From: Gracilaria domingensis | Lineage: Eukaryota; Rhodophyta; Florideophyceae; Gracilariales; Gracilariaceae | NCBI GenBank assembly: GCA_022539475.1 | Contig: VCMS01000042.1 | Span: forward strand, 213,561 to 277,560 | Length of the DNA: 64,000 bases | Direction: 5' to 3' | Shown: positions 1 through 12,047 of the stretch, one piece after another | Position numbering within the stretch: the first letter of the stretch is position 1 | How the letters are laid out: every line of letters begins with the position of its first letter | The notes under the pieces: model-generated | Told to the model about the DNA's origin: nothing | Databases searched by the model: none | Seen by the model: only the letters and a program-made list of their open reading frames with translations | Translations under genes and position numbers: made by a program

Positions 1-3000
1 GGTGTGCCACGTGCGTTTGAAAACGCTTGGGACACCGGAATTACACTTTTCACGCCAAGGCGGGCATTATCCTCCGCCTCCTTACGTGGAGCGACGGGAT
101 TAGAAAGCACGTCAGTAGGCGGTATAACCTTCGCAGTAAAGCAAGAATGAATTAAACGGTGGGAGTCCGAGGACTCGGGAACGTGCGACGACAACATCAG
201 AAGGCCTGATAGCTCTCTCGAGAGTTGTGGAACACCACGATCATGAGGGCCATCAGCCTCTGGTGAGTGTGCTGTAGTATGACAGTCTTCTGAGACAGTA
301 CGGGGCGCGACAACCTCCGTAACAGCGGTAGGACCTTGTATCACGTGATCGCGGGAGAACCCCTCATGTTGACCACCAACTTCCAGTACAACTGTGTTTG
401 GCGCTACGAAAGCAATCTTGTAGGATCCATCCACAATTGGGGATAGTTTGTGACGTTTCTCCGTCTCAAGATTATAGTATTCTTTCCTTACAAAGGCGGA
501 TTGCTCCTTCTTCAAGGATGGTAGTGGCCGACGAATTCGGGCATCGAAGTTTCGCTTGTATGCGAGTTGTGCCTTCGCCATCGAGGATTTCGCAAAGGGT
601 ACAATTGTAGCGAGCCACGTTTTCCAACGGAGATAGTGATCGACCGTAGACGGGTACCTGTCCAGCGTCGGCTGGGGTTCGACGGCCACTGGCGGGGGAG
701 GACGCGAGAGTACCATCTCAATCGGGGAGAGACCAGTTACTCTGCGTACCTGCGTATTATACACGTAAGTTACGGTATCGGTGTACAAGTCCCATGTCTT
801 GAAGTGATCGGCAGTATACGCACGCAATGCGGACAACAAGGTACGGTTGAACCGTTCCACCTGCTCATTGCATTGAGAATGGTACGTCGTAGTGAACAAA
901 TTGTTCACATCGAGTATCCGAAAGTCATCCGGGAAGAAACGCGCAACAAACTGCGCGCCATTATCCGAGAGGAGATTGACCGGTGGACCGTAGTCGAAAG
1001 CCCGATGCTTGACGAAAGCTTCCGCGACAGTTTGTGCTTCAATTTTCTTCAACGGAACAGTCTGAACAAGTTTAGATAACCTATTCGTAATGATAAGCAA
1101 GTAACGGTTTCCAAGGAGCGTCCGGAGGAACTCGCCGAGTACATCGACAGCAACAAATTCAAGAGCCGCCCGTGCGGGGATCAGAGTGATTTTTTTCGCA
1201 TGGCGACAAAGTTTCACTCGTTCTCGAGCACAATGCGTACACGTCTTGAAGGTAGAATAACAGTCAAGCGCTAGAATGGGCCAATAGAAGTCCCGACAAA
1301 GTGTCGTGTAAAGCTTCTTGGCACCAGGGTGAGCAGCAATCTTCGAGTAGTGCCAGAGAGGCAAGACTCTCAACTGAAAAGAATGGGGAACCACGATTTG
1401 TGGGTTAGATCGCACCAGCCTAACCAAGTAACTTTGTGAGTTAACTCCGAAGGAGATATTTGCACCATCATTTAGCTGGGCGCGCACCTTCGTACAAAAC
1501 GGATCTCCGTGCTGTTCAAGAATTAACTCCTCAGGAGCGATAGAGGCAAACGTGCCCGGATCGGGATCGATACAGTTTGCAAGGAGTATATCATCGCATA
1601 AATCATCCGAGATGACCTCGTAGTCCTCGTCATCCTCATGGAGTAAAAAACATGGAATATACTCATCGTCTTCGTCGACGGGAAGTGCTTTACCATCCGT
1701 TCCTAAACGAGAGAGGGCGTCCGCTTGGTTATTCAAAGTTCCCTTCTTGTAGGTGACGTCATAATCGAATTCGGCTAGCCGAAGTCGCCAGCGCATTAGT
1801 CGACCGGAAGGTTTCTTAATAGACATCAGCCAACGCAACGCGGAATGATCCGTGTTGACGGAAAAAAGGTGTACCCATAAGATATGGACGTAGTGTCTGA
1901 AGAGCCCATACCATGGCGAGACATTCCTTCTCGGATATAGAATAGTTCCGTTCATGAACGTTGAGTGTCCTAGACCAGTAACCAATTGGTTTGCGTTACC
2001 CATCGAGTGCGGTTTGAAATAAGGCACAATTGATTTGGTAGGCACTCGCATCCGTATCTACGGAAATGGTAATCCGTTTTTCGGCAAAGATAAAATCGGG
2101 GCTGAGGCAACTGCCTCTTTGAGAGAGTCGAATGCTTCCGCTTGCGCGGGAGCAAGGAGTTCCAGTGTTGGTGGTTCTCCCTTCCTAAGAAGGTCGTTGA
2201 GAGGTCCCGCGATCTTCCCAAAACCCGGAATAAACCATCGATAGACGTTGCATAGCCCTTGGAAGGAGCATAGATCAGTCTGAGTTGTGGGGTGTTTAGC
2301 CTCCTTGAGTGACTTCACACGAGCTTCCTCGATCAGTAGCCGTCTCGGACGGATAACGTGTCCAAGATACTTGACTGAGTCAGTGAAGACCTCACATTTC
2401 CTCAACTTGAGGGTTATTCCTGCGTCAAAGAGCGTGGCCATGATCTCCCGAACATGTTCGAGGTGATCATCTAAATTGTTGGAGAAGACTATGATGTCGT
2501 CCAAGTAGACGAGGCAACTCCGCCATTTAAAGCGAGCGAGTAGAATGTCCAGCGCACGTTGAAACGTAGCAGGAGCGTTCGTTAGCCCGAACGGCATACG
2601 CGTAGAACGGTATAACCCTGAATGGCAGCTAAAAGCGGTCTTATTACGGTCTTTCGGTCGAACGGGTACTTACCAATATCCCCAGTTTGCATCCAATGTA
2701 GAGAAAACAGTCGCATCTCCAAGCGAGTAGAAATACTCGTCCATGCGAGGTATAGGGTATGCCTCTTTCACGGTAACATCGTTAAGGCGGCGATAGTCAA
2801 TACAAAAACGCCAAGACCCATGGGGTTTTGGAGCCAGTACAACTGGGGATGCCCACGGTGACTGAACGGGTTCAATCAAGCCTGTGCGGAGCATTTTCTC
2901 CACTTTGAACTGTTCTTCCTCCCGTGCCTTCGGGACTGCCCTATAAGAATGTTGAGCGATTGGCTTCGTGTCTGGTAATAGATCAATCCGATGTTCCATA

Positions 3001-5100
3001 GCAGAAACATCTCTGAGAGATCCATCCCACATTGGTGTGAACTCACCCAACATCTCGCGTAACTTCTTATGGTGTGAATTCGGCACATGACCGAGATCGA
3101 ACTGTTCTAATTCCTTAACACGCCGAGTTTGATAAAACTCGTAGAGATGTCCTTCTTTTCCGAATCTTTTGGGTTGTTAATCTCCACTGGAGAAGGCGAT
3201 TAAAGGACATTTTCCTCCCCCTCCTTAGAGTAAATACCTGCATGTGCGGGTTCGAGGGGACCGAAAACTTCGGCAGCAAATACCTTTGTAGGGATAAGGG
3301 CTGTCGGGTGCGGGAGCACAGTGCCCACAACCTGATTCTTCATAAGATACTGAGCCTTCTTCCCGAAGTTTGCAATCCTAACTCGAAAGGGGCGTTCATC
3401 AGAGATCTGAACAACACCATTCGCAAGGGCGAGCTGATACTTCTCGTATAGAAACTGGAGTGGTTGAACTCGTATTCCACGCGGTGCGGCGATGACGTCA
3501 ATACAAACCTGCGAGCCAGGGGGTGCAAGAACAGGTCGCGCGACCCGAAGTTTGGGAGACTCCTTCGAGGGTGCTGAGTGCTGTAAAGGAGCTGGCAGTG
3601 GTACGAGTTCTGCTGTAACCCTTCTCAGTGAGCGACCAGTAATCGGTATAACCGAACCTTCTTCCATCTCAACTTCACGCATACGGGGCTTGATTGACTC
3701 GACATAACGGTCGCAAAAGTCACATCCTAAGACGACAGGGGCAGCAAGCGTCATACAGATGATGAATTCGAGCTGTAAAACACAGTTTCCAATCCTTATT
3801 AGGAGAGTGACCATTCCAGCCGTCCTTAGCAAATTATTATAAGCGTTTGCCACGTCCATGACGGGTCCTTGACGAACTCGACAACGGATTTCCGGTGGTA
3901 ACAACGAATCGACAATGAAATTGGGACCGGCACCAGTATCCAATATAAACAGATGTCGCACCATATACTGGGTAGATATGCCAAGATCTGCAAAAACCTT
4001 TTAGTTCCTTTTAGCCATCACCATGACTCGATCCGGGATCCGGTTGTTCCTAAAGCGTATACACGGGCCACGCAATACACCAACGGTGGTAGGGTCCACA
4101 TCTAGGTTGACCTGTTTCTCTGAAAGAATTGTGACCGGGGAGCGAGGCGGCGACGACTCGGGCGCGTTGGGCCTCACATTGGGCGCCTGTCCATTGGAGA
4201 CTCCCGAACTCAGTTTAACTGAAATCCATCCGTTCTAACGGGAACAGCGTCCTGTGCTCTAGGGATTGGGGAGGATTCGTGTGGAACTGCAGTATGACTA
4301 CCCGCAGCAGCGGCTGCCGCTACGGCTTGGGTCGATGAATACTTGGCCTGGAAAGAACCAGAGTGTCGCTACTTAGCAATTTCTGCAGCCGAAATCCTTC
4401 GTAGAAATTCTGTCCTAGCTCGGAGATATGCGAAAACGGGCACTAACGCTTGCTCCTCCTGAGTCATTGATTCATAATTCAGCACTGCTTTGGCACCGAA
4501 CCGAAGATCTCGAAGTAATTATCGATTAGGTTCTTCTCATTGCTCTGCAATTCTTGAGCAGGCGATAGTTCTACTTCCGCGGCATTTGTTGGTGTCGGAT
4601 TGCTCTAATCTGATTGATTGTTCTTGTTCTCACTTCTGTTCTTCTTCACAAAATTCCATACTTTGTCCCGTAGCTTCAAGTTTCTTTTCTGTTATTCGGT
4701 GTAGTGTACGATGTACTTTTCCGTGTTTTCATCGTGTTTCCATCGTGTTTCTCCATGGTTCCTTCATGAAACGTCTCATCTAATGGCCAGTACACTTCGA
4801 TTCTGTCACCGACTCTTGGTAGATTAGGGCCTATGCTTCCTACTTCGTCTTCAATGTTACGAGAAAAGGTAGTAGAATGGGCCTTCTCTGATTCATTACC
4901 GTGACCTGAACGGTTTCCAGCGTCTTCCTTCAAGTTTGCGATACGTTCCTCCATAATCCTGTCAATTTGATCTATGGCATTCTCCACAGCAGTAGCTAGC
5001 TCACTGTTTGCTATAAAGGGCCTCACATCCTCGATTGCGGCGTTAATCCTTCTACCTTTCTGACCCGGTACAGTGACAGTTCTGTTCTTTAAGTCAGTAG
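1..5100 (-). mobile_element. Ty3/gypsy LTR retrotransposon fossil, cut by window edge
   Basis: A Ty3/gypsy retrotransposon lies on the minus strand; its downstream end is outside the window. Reading leftwards from about 5.1 kb the parts are a gag-like region with a Tudor-like motif (about 5.03-4.0 kb), an aspartic protease (about 3.96-3.2 kb, LDTGAGPNFIV), reverse transcriptase (about 3.09-2.06 kb, with WRFCIDYRRLNDVT, MPFGLTNAPATFQR and VYLDDIIVFSNN), RNase H (about 2.0-1.7 kb) and integrase (about 1.3-0.4 kb). The protease-RT-RNase H-integrase order is the Ty3/gypsy order as opposed to copia. The copy is broken, with breaks on the order of five to ten in the visible part, so it is an old insertion. 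No LTR is identifiable inside the window. Confidence 0.9.
4676..5026 (-). other. Tudor-like motif in 5' ORF of the Ty3/gypsy fossil
   Basis: This reading frame (about 116 codons) sits upstream of the gag-like and protease regions of the fossil element on the same strand. It contains RVGDRIEVYWPLDETFHEG, which resembles the first strands of Tudor/royal-family domains, where aromatic residues form a methyl-lysine or methyl-arginine reading pocket. The preceding part is charged and helical (about residues 5-40). The match is by motif only. If correct, it would be a chromatin-reading module at the front of the element's structural polyprotein, a different position from the usual C-terminal chromodomain of chromoviruses. 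Confidence 0.5.
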
Positions 5101-5239
5101 ACTCTGACCAAAGTAATTATGTCATTATTGGCTCAAAATGCAATGAGGATATAACTAATTAATTGTCTTTGAAAAACTTAAAGCAACGAAGAGGCCTTGA
5201 ATATTAAAAGTTTTTTCTTTACATGCTGAGAAACCAAAG

Positions 5240-5960
5240 ACACATCAATGACGTAAACTTTTGTCTGGGGAGATGCGGAGGTGGGAGGTGGGACAAAGCT
5301 TTTCTTCAGCTGGAGATGACGCCGAGGAGTTCGGCGCGTCGTCTGCTCCAAATGTACTCATAAAGCTCTGTTGCATGTCACTATGACACGCCAACGGCGC
5401 CCGTGATTGTGTGTGAGATGAACCCGGGACACTCTTGTCGACGATGGCGCGGCGCGAGCCGTAACACAGCAATGTGGCACGCGCGATGGGCTCCGCATGG
5501 AGCCTTCCCGCTCCAGATCACGGCATTTTCGTATCTTTTCGTCCCCATGCTGCTCACTGCCTGCGCGGCTCGGAAGCTCTTTCGCTGCGGCAAGCAGTTT
5601 GTGGACATTTTGAGCGTGTGCGGCTGTGTCATGAACGGTACCGTGCGGCCGCACGTTCGTGCGCGAGTGGCGCACCCATAACGCCCGATCTTTCTCTATC
5701 GGTCGTAAAACGCGGCCTCATAGAAACTCGCGCTCGCGGCACAGAAGCACTAGCAAACATATGTGGATCATCACATGACTGACACCCGCTATCTTACGTT
5801 GAGCGCTGCACATTACAGTCCAATGCCATCGGCGCCATTGCTGCTTCGTCAGCGCCCACCATATCTTCTTCGCCAACGCTGCCAACTCGCGCAACAAATC
5901 AAGGCCACTGGCAAGCGAACACAGCGCCAGCGAGGTAGATACAAAAGGTAACCATTACAA
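5240..5960. other. GC-rich island without an identifiable gene
   Basis: Base composition rises sharply compared with the AT-rich DNA on both sides. Several overlapping open frames of 60-105 codons occur on both strands, which is expected from GC-rich sequence alone, and none shows a motif I recognise. In this window GC-rich islands usually mark host gene remnants, so this may be an exon or promoter fragment too short or too decayed to name. Confidence 0.4.
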
Positions 5961-6079
5961 GTAACCCAAAAGCTTCGCTCCTCCAACTGCTTGCCTTCCC
6001 TTTCATCGCTTGGAATTCACCCTCTTCGACGCATTAAAACACACACACACACACAAGCTAAAATACATTTTTGCCAACC

Positions 6080-6176
6080 CAGAATTTGGTGCAAGTCATT
6101 GTGCAGAATACTTTGTATCAACTATACATGTTGTCGGACAATGAACCGTAGTGCATTTAAATGGGTTTCTTCGCAC
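6080..6176 (+). repeat. Direct repeat, copy 1 (about 97 bp)
   Basis: This segment resembles 6971-7068 in the same orientation. Shared blocks include gtcattgtgca, gttgtcggacaat and a final ttctttgcac/ttcttcgcac. The copies are clearly diverged (about 70 percent identical by eye), so the duplication is old. No coding function is evident. Confidence 0.6.
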
Positions 6177-6970
6177 CAAAATCGTAAGGTAGAGTACCGT
6201 CTTTCGCTTTCCGCCGAGGGCTTCACCCTAGAAGAATTTCCTTCATTTTTGTGAGCGCATTTGGAGTGGAAATTTTGCTCTGCCAAGCATAAAAGTACCT
6301 TCCCTGTGTACGCCATTCGCGTTCCCTTTGGAAATCCCTCCAAAGGCAAATCAATTTTTTTAATAGCCCGTTTCATTATTCGGGGTTCGCTTAGTGTATC
6401 GCTTTCGCTCATAATGCCCTTCATCGGCATCGCGCATGTCCTCCATTTCAACCCCTCGAAATTGAGCGACAAACAGACATCGCCCGTGGGCCAAATGAAG
6501 TCCATCTGATATCCAAATATCATCCATGAGTGCCAATCAACCTCAAATTGCACTCCTCTTTTTCCAAAACTTACTGATCAGTGCCAATATGATCGGCAAC
6601 GCTTATATGCGACTTTCAAAGTCCATGAGTTACCAACGTACTGCTGGCAGTCTACATTAAGCGAGTTCAAATTTCGAAAGTGCCCAATTTCAAGACTTCT
6701 AAAATGCTCAGTCCCGTCACTTGGTGGCTCAAACCAGCTTTGAGCATTCACCGAATCTGGCGACACATTTTCAACCAATCCAAACGTGACAAAGCTTCTC
6801 ACATCCTGAAAGCACCAGAGTTCTTCAATTCAAGAACCGGAACTGCCGATAATCAGAATCTCAAACCTTCGCAAGGATAGTGATCGCATCTCCCCGGAAT
6901 GTGGAAACTTCCACCACGGTACTTAGGAAATCTCGTCAATGTATATTCCTCACGCTGGGCTGCCTATCGA

Positions 6971-7068
6971 GAAGAATTTAGGGCAGGTCATTGTGCAAAG
7001 TACTTCGTGCCAGGTGTAAAAGTTGTCGGACAATAAGCTTAACTGAATCTACATGGCTTTCTTTGCAC
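6971..7068 (+). repeat. Direct repeat, copy 2 (about 97 bp)
   Basis: This is the partner of 6080-6176, about 890 bp downstream and in the same orientation. The pair could be the ends of a small decayed element or an old local duplication. Confidence 0.6.
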
Positions 7069-7544
7069 AGAAGTCTGCAGTTTTCGTTTCCCTTTCTTGC
7101 CAGTTGAAATTTGAGTTGCTGCTGTTTACTGCTCAATTAGCTCTTCTCAAAACCGTACCACTGACATGAGTGCCTCTCCATGATCTGTGACTGGCACGTA
7201 TCCGATTTTGATTCATTATGAGAGTCTAGATGTACCCCACTCTAGGTTCTGTTTCCAGTACAAAGCAAATCAGTAAGAGGAAGGAACATGAGTTCAATCT
7301 ACCGCACTATAAGTTGTAAGTAAAACATTGTTTGCATACGTTTATACCCAAATACTCGGCTATCTTTTCGAAAATATTTCGCTTGCGATACAGTCAATTC
7401 GATTCTTGCAACGATTACTTCATTCTTGTGCACACAAATCAATCCATTTCTGTCTATCAGGCGTTGGAGAAACTAAAAACGCACCGCAGGCTTTTTTCTC
7501 AGTTCGGGCATTACTGCACAGGTTAAGCATGCGAACCAAACTCT

Positions 7545-7740
7545 CCCAGCGAAAACTCGTGCAATCAAATTTAATCTGAATATCATAGGATTTTCATTCC
7601 TTGTTCGGTGCATTTTCATTACGCCAGGGTATACGTCATTATGTCCCCACTGCATCAAAACCTACTGAGATTATATTGAATACAAGTTTTCTAAAATATT
7701 TGATCCATTGAAAATGCCTGGAGCATATACAAAGAATTGC
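7545..7740 (+). repeat. Dispersed repeat family A, copy 1 (196 bp)
   Basis: The block starts cccagcgaaaactcgtgcaa and matches 32388-32583 in the same orientation over its full length at about 85 percent identity by eye. Both copies are 196 bp with sharp edges, the hallmark of a non-autonomous mobile element or solo terminal repeat. It abuts repeat family B at about 7748, so two unrelated repeat pieces are joined here. Confidence 0.8.
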
Positions 7741-7747
7741 TTAGGAT

Positions 7748-7928
7748 CTGAATCCGAAATTTGTTAGGCATTCTCAACGCGAACAGGTGGTACTTTATAC
7801 CGTTACAAATATCCGTAAAGTAACTCAGTATGACAGACACAACGTCACAGAGGTAGCCCGTAGCAGTTCAGTGAAAATCAGTGGCCTTGATCCATAGTTT
7901 CACACAATAGATCCAACAGTTATTTTGC
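7748..7928 (+). repeat. Dispersed repeat family B, copy 1 (181 bp)
   Basis: The block runs from ctgaatccgaaatttgttag to gttattttgc and matches the reverse complement of 24415-24599 at above 90 percent identity, with one 5-bp length difference. The two copies form an inverted pair about 16.5 kb apart. The high identity points to recent spread. No coding capacity is seen. Confidence 0.85.
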
Positions 7929-8191
7929 TTTGAGACCAAGCTGAACGAACAGCTCTTCTCGAGCTGCGTCTGGAACTTGCTGCCAAGGTTATCGATATTT
8001 TGCGCACCAGATACGAAACTTGACCAAGGGGCCGCGATCAAGGGAGCGTCAAGTACATCACGAAGAGCAGGACAGATTATACGAAACCGCACTTTCTTCG
8101 TACAACAAAGTCAACGTTTTGCTTGCTTTCACACGTGCGTCCTCTCTTTCCTGTCTCCACACATCAGCTCTCAAGTGCCTTTCACGGCATC

Positions 8192-9758
8192 ATGAATTCT
8201 GAAGATGAGTTAGAAGAAGCTGATATGGCTCACGAAGAACTTCTTCCGTTTGAAATGTCAACGTCACTTCAACCGCACCCCATCCCACCGCCTACTTCTT
8301 CTATGAAAACCGGAGACATGTCGTCTATTAAAAGAAACTTTCAGGAGTTATCTCTCAGCTCTTTAGAAGATGAGCTTAAATTTGCGTATGATTCTATCCA
8401 AACTCGCAGTTTGAACGAGCTGAAACATTTATTGCGAAACGAAAACGTTCGACGATCAACAAATGGGAAATTAGCGGTGTTGAAAGCAAGATTTATGCTT
8501 CACATTATTGCGAAATCAGAACGCAAAATAATGCCTCTGAAGGTGTTGCTAGCTCTGAGACCCCGAGGAGTTAGGTTGCATCTCGAGGTTAAGAGAAATG
8601 CTTCGATGAAAGAGATCCCCTCTACCGCACAACTTCTGGCGGAACTACCGAAAAAGGAAAAGTCGGCATTTCAAGTTTTGCTGTCATAAGCCGAAGAAAT
8701 GTCGGTTGATGAGAACAGAGATCAGTCGATTTCTGTCGAGAATGTCAAAAGTAAGCAGCCCAATACAGCAGCGCCTACTCCGGAATTTAGTGAAGACGAA
8801 TTCGCTCGAGTGCTGGTTTTAATTCGAGACGATGATGAGACGAAGAAACAGGTTTCCATCTTGGCTACGACTTTAGGAAGAGAACAGCAAGACGCAGGAG
8901 TACGCCGTTCAGATTTATCGGACCGTATCGCAGTGAGATTCAATGACCCCCGTTTCTGCCCTAGTGAATCATTTCCGGAGCCAATAAATGAGGTTTATCG
9001 GTTTGCCTTCTTTAGCCAGACACACAGGGCAGAAGCTGTCTACTGTTTGGAGAGAGAACACTAGTGTTTGGTCGCATGTTGTTGCAAACTACAATGTTTC
9101 TGGAAATAATGGTGAATTACCCTTTAAGGACTCTTGTCATGTTCATGCTCGAACGAAAGAGCTCTCGGCTGTCGGTCGCCGTACGTTTATTACGTATAAC
9201 GTATTTGGTTTGGATTTTGAAGACGTTTATCGCACTGTAGGACAGTTTCTCAGCCGCTTTTTGCCCGGTAATGCTGGAGGATATTTGGCAGTCGAACGCA
9301 GTTTAAAATTTTCCGCAGGGCGGAAGAGACGAATTTCAAGTGGTGGTGAGGGGTTACACGCTTCAAAGAGAACAAGATCGCAGCGGAGCAGTATCGAGAA
9401 CGTGGTTGATGGTACTTTATCGGGAATAAATTCGACTATGAATCAGTTTGTTGTTGGCTATGAAAAGAAGATCGATATGCGACAGAAGGAGATAGAGAGG
9501 AAGAATAGAATGAGTAGTGAAGATTATTTCACTTCAGGGGCGGGGATCAGCTCTTTGCAAGATACGATGGCGTAGCATACTTCTTTAATGAGTGCTACCA
9601 ATATGCTCCAAGAGGCTAATAAGAACTATCAAGATGCAATACGAAGAGGCAAAAACGATGCTCTTGTTGCAAAGTTAAAGAAGGTTTACGATTCGTTTGA
9701 TCAGCTTGTTCAGAAACTGCTGAACGACGTGGCGTCTAAGACTACTGAGGAAAAATGA
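8192..9758 (+). pseudogene. Recently broken gene, about 520 codons, possibly SANT-like DNA-binding
   Basis: A nearly continuous coding frame begins with ATG at 8192. It is interrupted by a TAA at 8687-8689, a frame change between about 9000 and 9060, and a TAG at 9573-9575; the frame then runs to a TGA at about 9756. The first part is acidic, followed by a helical stretch (LNELKHLLRNENVRRSTNGK) reminiscent of a SAP motif. The middle (EFARVLVLIRDDDETKKQ, then LSDRIAVRFNDPRF and SVWSHVVANYNVSGNNG) resembles the spacing of Myb/SANT-like proteins that accompany some plant and algal transposases. A Lys/Arg-rich segment (AGRKRR, ASKRTRSQR) could be a nuclear signal, and the C-terminus is a likely coiled coil. 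The few breaks in an otherwise clean frame indicate recent loss. The family assignment is tentative. Confidence 0.55.
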
Positions 9759-9839
9759 CTGTCATAGTCATGAATAAAATGTGTTGCGATGCTGCGCCAT
9801 TTATATCGCCCGCGCCGCCGTCCTTTCCCCTGCACGACG

Positions 9840-11533
9840 TGGTCGTCATGGACGTTTCGGCCGTTTTCGAGTCTCCACCGAGTCAATCCGGTAGCAGGTA
9901 TGTCAGCTTCGAATTTCTGTAGGTTACATTGCTTAAGTGATTGTTCAACGGCGTGAAGACGTCTCCGAGAGTAACGAGAGACTTGTGAATACGTTTTGCT
10001 TCCCTCATCCGATCTCCAGTCGCTTGGGAACGAGCTTCCCATTCAGAGCGTGCGCGGTCCACAAGGTGTAGCACGCCAGAGGATTTGAATCCATCAGAAT
10101 ACTCGCAAACGATTGTTACTTTAAGGATCCAATATGAACGAGGACTAAGCTCCTTCATATTAGTGCGACCTTTGCTTCGATTAGATGCACCATAGTGCAT
10201 CACTTTTCAGACATCTTCGACGGTGTCGAGGTTAACTTCCGTCAGATTTAAACTGTGCACCCGCGTTGGAGGAACTAGCGTTCATGTTGCGACGAGTATC
10301 AAGTTTCGGAGGATTGCTTGCTGAATCAGGCAGAATCAAGTCGGGGAGGGTCTCGTTGTAAATCTCCAACATAGATAGAGATATCCGTACGTCGGAATGC
10401 TCCGAACGTTCGTTCGCGATTTGAAACAGCTCCATCAATGCTTGGAAATTCGGGCCTCTGTCTTCCGGAGGGCCGTTCATCGTATGAGTTTTGCCGGACC
10501 CTGTCTGACCATACGCAAAGACGCAAACATTATACCCGTCGATGACACTTGCCACCACTCCAGATGTCTCTTCGTATACTTGGCTCTGTGAAACCTGTGG
10601 TTGAAAGACGTAGTCGAAACCAAATGTTTCCCCCCCAAGCCTTATCGAATAGTTGTCACCTATATCCGCATCAGGGAAATAGACTGCTAACGGAGCTGCT
10701 CCACCATTGTGTAGCTTTGGTTGCTTCAGTGGTCGCACGCGACAAAATACGCGAATATTACCGCGCAGTTACTGTATCTGATTGAAAAGCTTTGGCCTCA
10801 GTTTGAATTTGCGTTCCCACTTTTCCATTATATGGATACGATCCGCAATTAGCTTTTCTTGTGCGGCCGCGTGGACCTCCTTGCTATCCATGAGCAATCG
10901 CACAACCTCTGCTTGCTGTGTGGCAAACTCTTCAGCTCTGTCGTTCATCGTATTTCGAACCTGTTTGAGCTGTTACCGCAGAGCATTCACAAGTGTGATT
11001 TTATGGAGAGACTGCTCGACTTCTTCGCTCTGCTTGCGCAGAGTTTGACGCGCTTGTCTCTCAGAATCATTCGGTTTCCGCAAGGATTGAATTGTATCCA
11101 AGAGCCTCTCCCGCTCCTTAGTTGATTCTCTCACGCTCGAAACTCGTGTTGGCTTCGGTTTGGCAGGGTCATCAGCTGGATCAGCACTGGTATGTTCGCT
11201 TTCCGAAAGACTGCCAGAAGAAACCGGGCTCGTATTCTCGTGACTCTTTGACTATGAGATAGGCGACAGAAGAGTGCCATTTATCAGATCACTATTGTTT
11301 CGCTTCTTCAGGTATACTACCTCTGATTGTCGCCTGCGCAGATCTGCTCTACTTCTGATGAGATGAGTATCTGAGGCATCAAGTTGCTGCTTCCAGTCCA
11401 ATCGTGACGCATGCTCTTGATGCTCAGTCTTTTGACGGCTGGAGGCCGTACATGGAACGCGTTCATCGAGGCTCACTCGCGGTGTGAAACCTTTCTGTTG
11501 CGGAGGCGATGGCATAGCATAGTCCTCTGACAT
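9840..11533 (-). pseudogene. Kinesin-14 (C-terminal motor) pseudogene
   Basis: Read on the minus strand, this is a kinesin with an N-terminal coiled-coil stalk (about 11.25-10.8 kb) and a C-terminal motor, the kinesin-14 layout of minus-end-directed spindle motors. The neck-motor junction LRGNIRVFCRVRPLK is at about 10.77-10.72 kb. The P-loop GQTGSGKTHT is intact, followed by LEIYNE. Further on the gene decays: switch I reads ELSPRSY where SSRSH is expected, and switch II reads LVDRARSE where LVDLAGSE is expected. The late motif YRNSKLTYLLPD is followed at once by a stop. The frame changes near 11.25 kb, an in-frame TAA lies near 10.97 kb, and a frame change plus a TGA occur at about 10.25-10.20 kb. 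The last motor segment after NSKLTYLL is lost. It cannot encode a working motor. Confidence 0.9.
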
Positions 11534-11609
11534 ACGGGACCGTCAAACTGAATCATACATGTGATACTGCGTGGAGGACTCAAGAGCACTGCTGAGGTTG
11601 CGATGAACC

Positions 11610-11830
11610 TTGTTATTAGGAGGCGAGAGCGGACAAAGGTGTCCTGGAACGAGAAGGGGCGGATGGAACCGGTGAGGAAGGTGCGGGACTCGGGCTCGTC
11701 GGGCGAGGGTTCAGACCGAAGCAGCACGTAGTCGGTCTGTGCGAGGTCTCCAAGGAGCTGAACGTACACATGGCGGTCGGTGCCGGCGAATTTGGGCGCG
11801 GCGGTGGCACTGAAAGCCGACAAGACCGTC
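11610..11830 (-). pseudogene. PLAT/LH2-domain gene fragment
   Basis: The minus strand encodes TAAPKFAGTDRHVYVQLLGD followed by DYVLLRSE and FSFQDTFVRS. This matches the first strands of a PLAT/LH2 beta-sandwich, a domain that binds lipids or membrane proteins and occurs in lipoxygenases, LOXHD1-type proteins and some DENN proteins. Only about 65 residues are present, and flanking sequence in the same frame is unlike coding sequence. The piece is GC-rich in a more AT-rich setting, which suggests a captured exon. A second fragment starting with nearly the same residues lies at about 24.17 kb on the plus strand. Confidence 0.65.
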
Positions 11831-12047
11831 GAACGTATAATACCTATAATGTATTCGGCTTGGATATTTAAGGCCTTGATCGCATTATATTGTGTATGAA
11901 GAAAACTTGAAGAACAAAGCGCAATGCGCACTACGTTTAATAAAGAAACAAGACGGTGATTCTCAAGGCCAATATTGCCGACTTGTGAAAGCGAAAGACA
12001 TAAGTAACGAAGAAACGACATGTGATTGTACGGGGGGGAAGGGTGGG

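Larger units (their letters stand above)
5961..7544. other. AT-rich stretch without genes
   Basis: I see no coding region here. Short open frames on both strands lack motifs. It includes a CA dinucleotide run near 6040 and two diverged copies of a roughly 97-bp direct repeat, listed separately. Confidence 0.6.

Noticed and set aside
8687-9575. Reassigned stop codons in the 8.2-9.8 kb gene
   Set aside because: Two different stop codons plus a frame change, and many other broken genes nearby, make simple loss of function the better explanation.
11473-12021. A 182-codon minus-strand ORF that could be called a gene
   Set aside because: Only the middle matches a known domain (PLAT). The ends are low-complexity or run into retroelement flank sequence, so it is a chance frame around a gene fragment.
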